From: Stenotrophomonas sp. ASS1
Lineage (GTDB): Bacteria; Pseudomonadota; Gammaproteobacteria; Xanthomonadales; Xanthomonadaceae
Length of the DNA stretch: 64,000 nucleotides
Reading direction: 5' to 3'
NCBI RefSeq assembly: GCF_004346925.1
Contig: NZ_CP031167.1
Location: 764,001 to 828,000, forward strand
Part shown: positions 61,628-64,000 of the stretch, piece by piece
Numbering within the stretch: position 1 is the first letter of the stretch
How the letters are laid out: every line of letters begins with the position of its first letter
Made by a program: the position numbers and the translations under genes
Notes under the pieces: model-generated
What the model was told of the DNA's origin: nothing
Database searches by the model: none
The model's input: the letters and a program-made list of their open reading frames with translations, nothing else

Positions 61628-62455
61628 ATGCCATTGATGAAATTCAAGCCCACTTCCCCCGGCCGCCGTTCGGCCGTGCGCGTGGTCACTCCCGACCTGC
61701 ACAAGGGTGCTCCGCACGCTGCGCTGGTCGAGTCGCAGAGCCGCTCGGGTGGTCGTAACCACCATGGCCGCATCACCGTGCGTCACGTCGGTGGTGGTGC
61801 CAAGCAGCACTACCGCATCATCGACTTCAAGCGCAACAAGCTGGGCATCCCGGCGCGCGTGGAACGCATCGAATACGATCCGAACCGCACCGCGCACATC
61901 GCCCTGCTGTGCTACGTCGACGGTGAGCGTCGCTACATCATCGCCCCGAAGGGCCTGAAGGCTGGTGATCAGGTGATCGCTGGTTCGGATGCCCCGATCA
62001 AGGCTGGCAACACCCTGCCGCTGCGCAACATCCCGGTCGGCACCACCATCCACTGCATCGAACTGAAGCCGGGCAAGGGCGCTCAGATCGCTCGCGCCGC
62101 TGGTGCGGCCGTGCAGCTGGTGGCTCGCGAAGGCATCTACGCCACCCTGCGCCTGCGCTCGGGTGAAATGCGTAAGGTTCCGGTCGAGTGCTGCGCCACC
62201 ATCGGCGAAGTCGGCAACGACGAGCACAGCCTGGAAAAGCTGGGCAAGGCCGGTGCCAAGCGTTGGCGCGGCGTCCGCCCGACCGTTCGTGGTGCTGCCA
62301 TGAACCCGGTTGACCACCCGCACGGTGGTGGTGAGGCGAAGGCCGGCCAGGGTAACCCGCATCCGGTCACCCCGTGGGGTGTCCCGACCAAGGGTTACAA
62401 GACGCGCCATAACAAGCGCACTCAGCAGTTCATCGTCCGCGATCGTAGGGGCTAA
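61628..62455 (+). CDS. rplB: 50S ribosomal protein L2
   Basis: A 275-residue protein needed for subunit joining and peptidyl transfer. It has [39 protein letters not shown] and [20 protein letters not shown] with the essential histidine near residue 230. The length is close to the 273 of E. coli. It lies 10 bp after rplW and 6 bp before rpsS. Confidence 0.99.
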
Positions 62456-62461
62456 TCGACC

Positions 62462-62731
62462 ATGGCACGTTCACTCAAGAAGGGCCCGTTCGTCGATCAC
62501 CACCTCGTCAAGAAGGTGGAGGCCGCTGCGGGCAGCAAGAAGCCGATCAAGACCTGGTCGCGCCGTTCGATGATCCTGCCTGACATGGTAGGCGTCACCA
62601 TTGCCGTGCATAACGGCAAGAACCACATCCCGGTTCTCGTCAACGAGAACATGGTCGGCCACAAGCTCGGCGAATTTGCCATCACCCGGACCTTCAAGGG
62701 TCACGGTGGTGACAAGAAGTCGGGCAAGTAA
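62462..62731 (+). CDS. rpsS: 30S ribosomal protein S19
   Basis: An 89-residue head protein that contacts A-site tRNA and S13. It opens [20 protein letters not shown], then [20 protein letters not shown] and [12 protein letters not shown]. The length agrees with the family. It sits between rplB and rplV with short spacers. Confidence 0.99.
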   Translation: MARSLKKGPFVDHHLVKKVEAAAGSKKPIKTWSRRSMILPDMVGVTIAVHNGKNHIPVLVNENMVGHKLGEFAITRTFKGHGGDKKSGK

Positions 62732-62743
62732 GGAGAGATGACA

Positions 62744-63079
62744 ATGGAAGCGAAAGCCATCCTGCGCACTGCGCGCATCTCCCCGCAGAAGGCTCGTCTG
62801 GTCGCTGACCAGGTGCGCGGTCTGCCGGCCGAACGTGCGGTCAACCTGCTGAAGTTCTCGGACAAGAAGGCTGCCCACCTGATCAAGAAGGTGGTGGAGT
62901 CGGCAATTGCCAACGCCGAGAACAACCAGGGCGCCGACGTCGACGAGCTGAAGGTTCAGACCATCATGGTTGATGAAGGTCCGACCCTGAAGCGTTTCAT
63001 GGCGCGGGCGAAAGGCCGCGGTACCCGCATCCTCAAGCGCACCAGCCACATCACTGTGGTTGTGGGCGCCGCCAAGTAA
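62744..63079 (+). CDS. rplV: 50S ribosomal protein L22
   Basis: A 111-residue tunnel protein with [20 protein letters not shown] and the beta hairpin [20 protein letters not shown] that narrows the exit tunnel near the macrolide site. The wild-type hairpin is intact. ATG 62744 is preferred over 62738 because AAGGAGAG lies about 7 bases before it. rpsC follows by 18 bp. Confidence 0.97.
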   Translation: MEAKAILRTARISPQKARLVADQVRGLPAERAVNLLKFSDKKAAHLIKKVVESAIANAENNQGADVDELKVQTIMVDEGPTLKRFMARAKGRGTRILKRTSHITVVVGAAK

Positions 63080-63097
63080 GCGGATAAGGAAAAGACC

Positions 63098-63832
63098 ATG
63101 GGTCATAAAGTTCATCCGATTGGTATCCGCCTCGGCATTTCCAAGGACTGGAACTCCAAGTGGTACGCCAACAAGGCCGAGTTCGCTGGTTACCTGGCAG
63201 CCGACCTGAAAGTGCGCGAAATGCTGCGCAAGAAGCTGGCTCAGGCCGGCATCAGCAAGATCCTGATCGAGCGTCCGGCCAAGACCGCTCGCGTGACGAT
63301 CCACACCGCCCGTCCGGGCGTGGTGATCGGCAAGCGCGGTGAGGACATCGAGAAGCTGCGCAAGGAAGTGAGCGAGATGATGGGCGTCCCGGCGCACATC
63401 AACGTCACCGAAGTGCGCAAGCCGGAACTGGACGCGCAGCTCGTTGCCGAGTCGATCGCCCAGCAGCTGGAGCGTCGCATCATGTTCCGCCGTGCAATGA
63501 AGCGCTCGGTCGGCAACGCGATGCGCCTGGGTGCCCTGGGCATCAAGGTCAACGTCGGTGGCCGCCTCAACGGTGCAGAAATCGCCCGTTCGGAGTGGTA
63601 CCGCGAAGGCCGCGTGCCGCTGCACACCCTGCGTGCCGACATCGACTATGGCTTCGCTGAAGCCAAGACGACCTACGGCATCATCGGCATCAAGGTCTGG
63701 ATCTACAAGGGCGAGGTCTTCGATTTCTCCCAGGTTGGCCAGGAAAAGCAGGACGACACCCCGTCGCGCAACGATCGTCACGATCGCGGCGACCGTGGTG
63801 ACCGTCAGCGCCCGGCCCGTGAAGCGAGGTAA
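63098..63832 (+). CDS. rpsC: 30S ribosomal protein S3
   Basis: A 244-residue head protein with mRNA helicase activity. The N-terminal [20 protein letters not shown] is followed by the KH domain ([18 protein letters not shown]) and the S3 C-domain ([40 protein letters not shown]). A repetitive Arg/Asp tail ([19 protein letters not shown]) extends beyond the E. coli end. rplP starts 5 bp after the stop. Confidence 0.99.
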   Translation: MGHKVHPIGIRLGISKDWNSKWYANKAEFAGYLAADLKVREMLRKKLAQAGISKILIERPAKTARVTIHTARPGVVIGKRGEDIEKLRKEVSEMMGVPAHINVTEVRKPELDAQLVAESIAQQLERRIMFRRAMKRSVGNAMRLGALGIKVNVGGRLNGAEIARSEWYREGRVPLHTLRADIDYGFAEAKTTYGIIGIKVWIYKGEVFDFSQVGQEKQDDTPSRNDRHDRGDRGDRQRPAREAR

Positions 63833-63837
63833 CGACA

Positions 63838-64000
63838 ATGTTGCAACCCAAGCGAACCAAGTACCGCAAGGTACACAAGGGCCGTAACGATGGCCTGAGC
63901 TGGAGCGCCAACGCTGTCAGCTTCGGCGAATACGGCCTGAAGGCAACCGCACACGGTCAGCTGACCGCGCGTCAGATCGAAGCGGCCCGCCGCTCGATCA
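63838..64000 (+). CDS. rplP: 50S ribosomal protein L16 (3' end outside window)
   Basis: The first 54 codons of L16 are visible, starting [20 protein letters not shown] and continuing through [20 protein letters not shown]. This is the A-site proximal region that guides tRNA and binds some oligosaccharide antibiotics. The gene continues past base 64000. It follows rpsC by 5 bp in the S10 operon order. Confidence 0.98.
   Translation, partial: MLQPKRTKYRKVHKGRNDGLSWSANAVSFGEYGLKATAHGQLTARQIEAARRSI

Overview
The window is a dense, high-GC gammaproteobacterial chromosome segment, almost certainly from the Stenotrophomonas maltophilia complex (Xanthomonadaceae, now Lysobacteraceae). Three things support this. 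Short palindromes that begin with GTAG (the SMAG repeat family known from S. maltophilia) sit between many genes. The gene order hemA/prfA divergent from a TPR gene-lolB-ispE-tRNA-Gln-prs-rplY-pth-ychF is typical of the group. There is also a bacterial O-GlcNAc-transferase homologue of the Xanthomonas type and a secreted S8 protease with a pre-peptidase C-terminal domain. No plasmid, prophage, transposase, CRISPR array or obvious island is present; the only mobile-like DNA is short palindromic repeats.

Layout. 1-5 kb: the end of an MFS exporter; a hypothetical protein with an L7/L12-like C-terminal domain; and a tightly overlapped minus-strand operon (nitroreductase, FEN-type nuclease, NUDIX hydrolase, N-formylglutamate amidohydrolase-like). 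5-13 kb: a DUF1631 protein; the proton-translocating transhydrogenase genes pntAa and pntAb-pntB, split by an opposed ECF sigma factor/membrane protein/DUF3106 cassette; a small membrane protein; and sufT. 13-19 kb: ilvE, a membrane protein-winged helix-M23 peptidase operon, the S8 protease and a short asparaginase-like protein. 19-27 kb: DUF2069, wrbA, a YihY family protein, a TlpA-like lipoprotein, a repeat island, ppk2, the OGT homologue, prfA and hemA. 27-35 kb: the lolB-ispE-prs-pth-ychF housekeeping run. 35-40 kb: a TonB-dependent receptor divergent from a cyanophycinase and an isoaspartyl peptidase, probably a cyanophycin or isoaspartyl-peptide use locus. 40-64 kb: the translation and transcription superregion, tRNA-Tyr/Gly/Thr-tuf-tRNA-Trp-secE-nusG-rplKA-rplJL-rpoBC-rpsLG-fusA-tuf-rpsJ-rplCDWB-rpsS-rplV-rpsC-rplP, cut by the window end.

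Most of the window is ordinary core genome. The most unusual structure lies between the converging ychF and TonB-receptor genes (34717-35093). Three direct copies of exactly 102 bp each carry an inverted pair of DnaA-box-like 9-mers (TTGTCCACA on one strand, TTTTCCACA on the other) at constant spacing. A long hairpin lies between copies 1 and 2. This arrangement suggests a DnaA-binding or titration locus. Second in interest is a nested inverted-repeat island at 22184-22739. Third are a LacI-type operator upstream of the cyanophycinase gene, SMAG repeats that supply the stop codons of two genes, and the split pnt operon. Starts were chosen by ribosome-binding site, overlap and family length. 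All functional calls are from motif reading, not database search.
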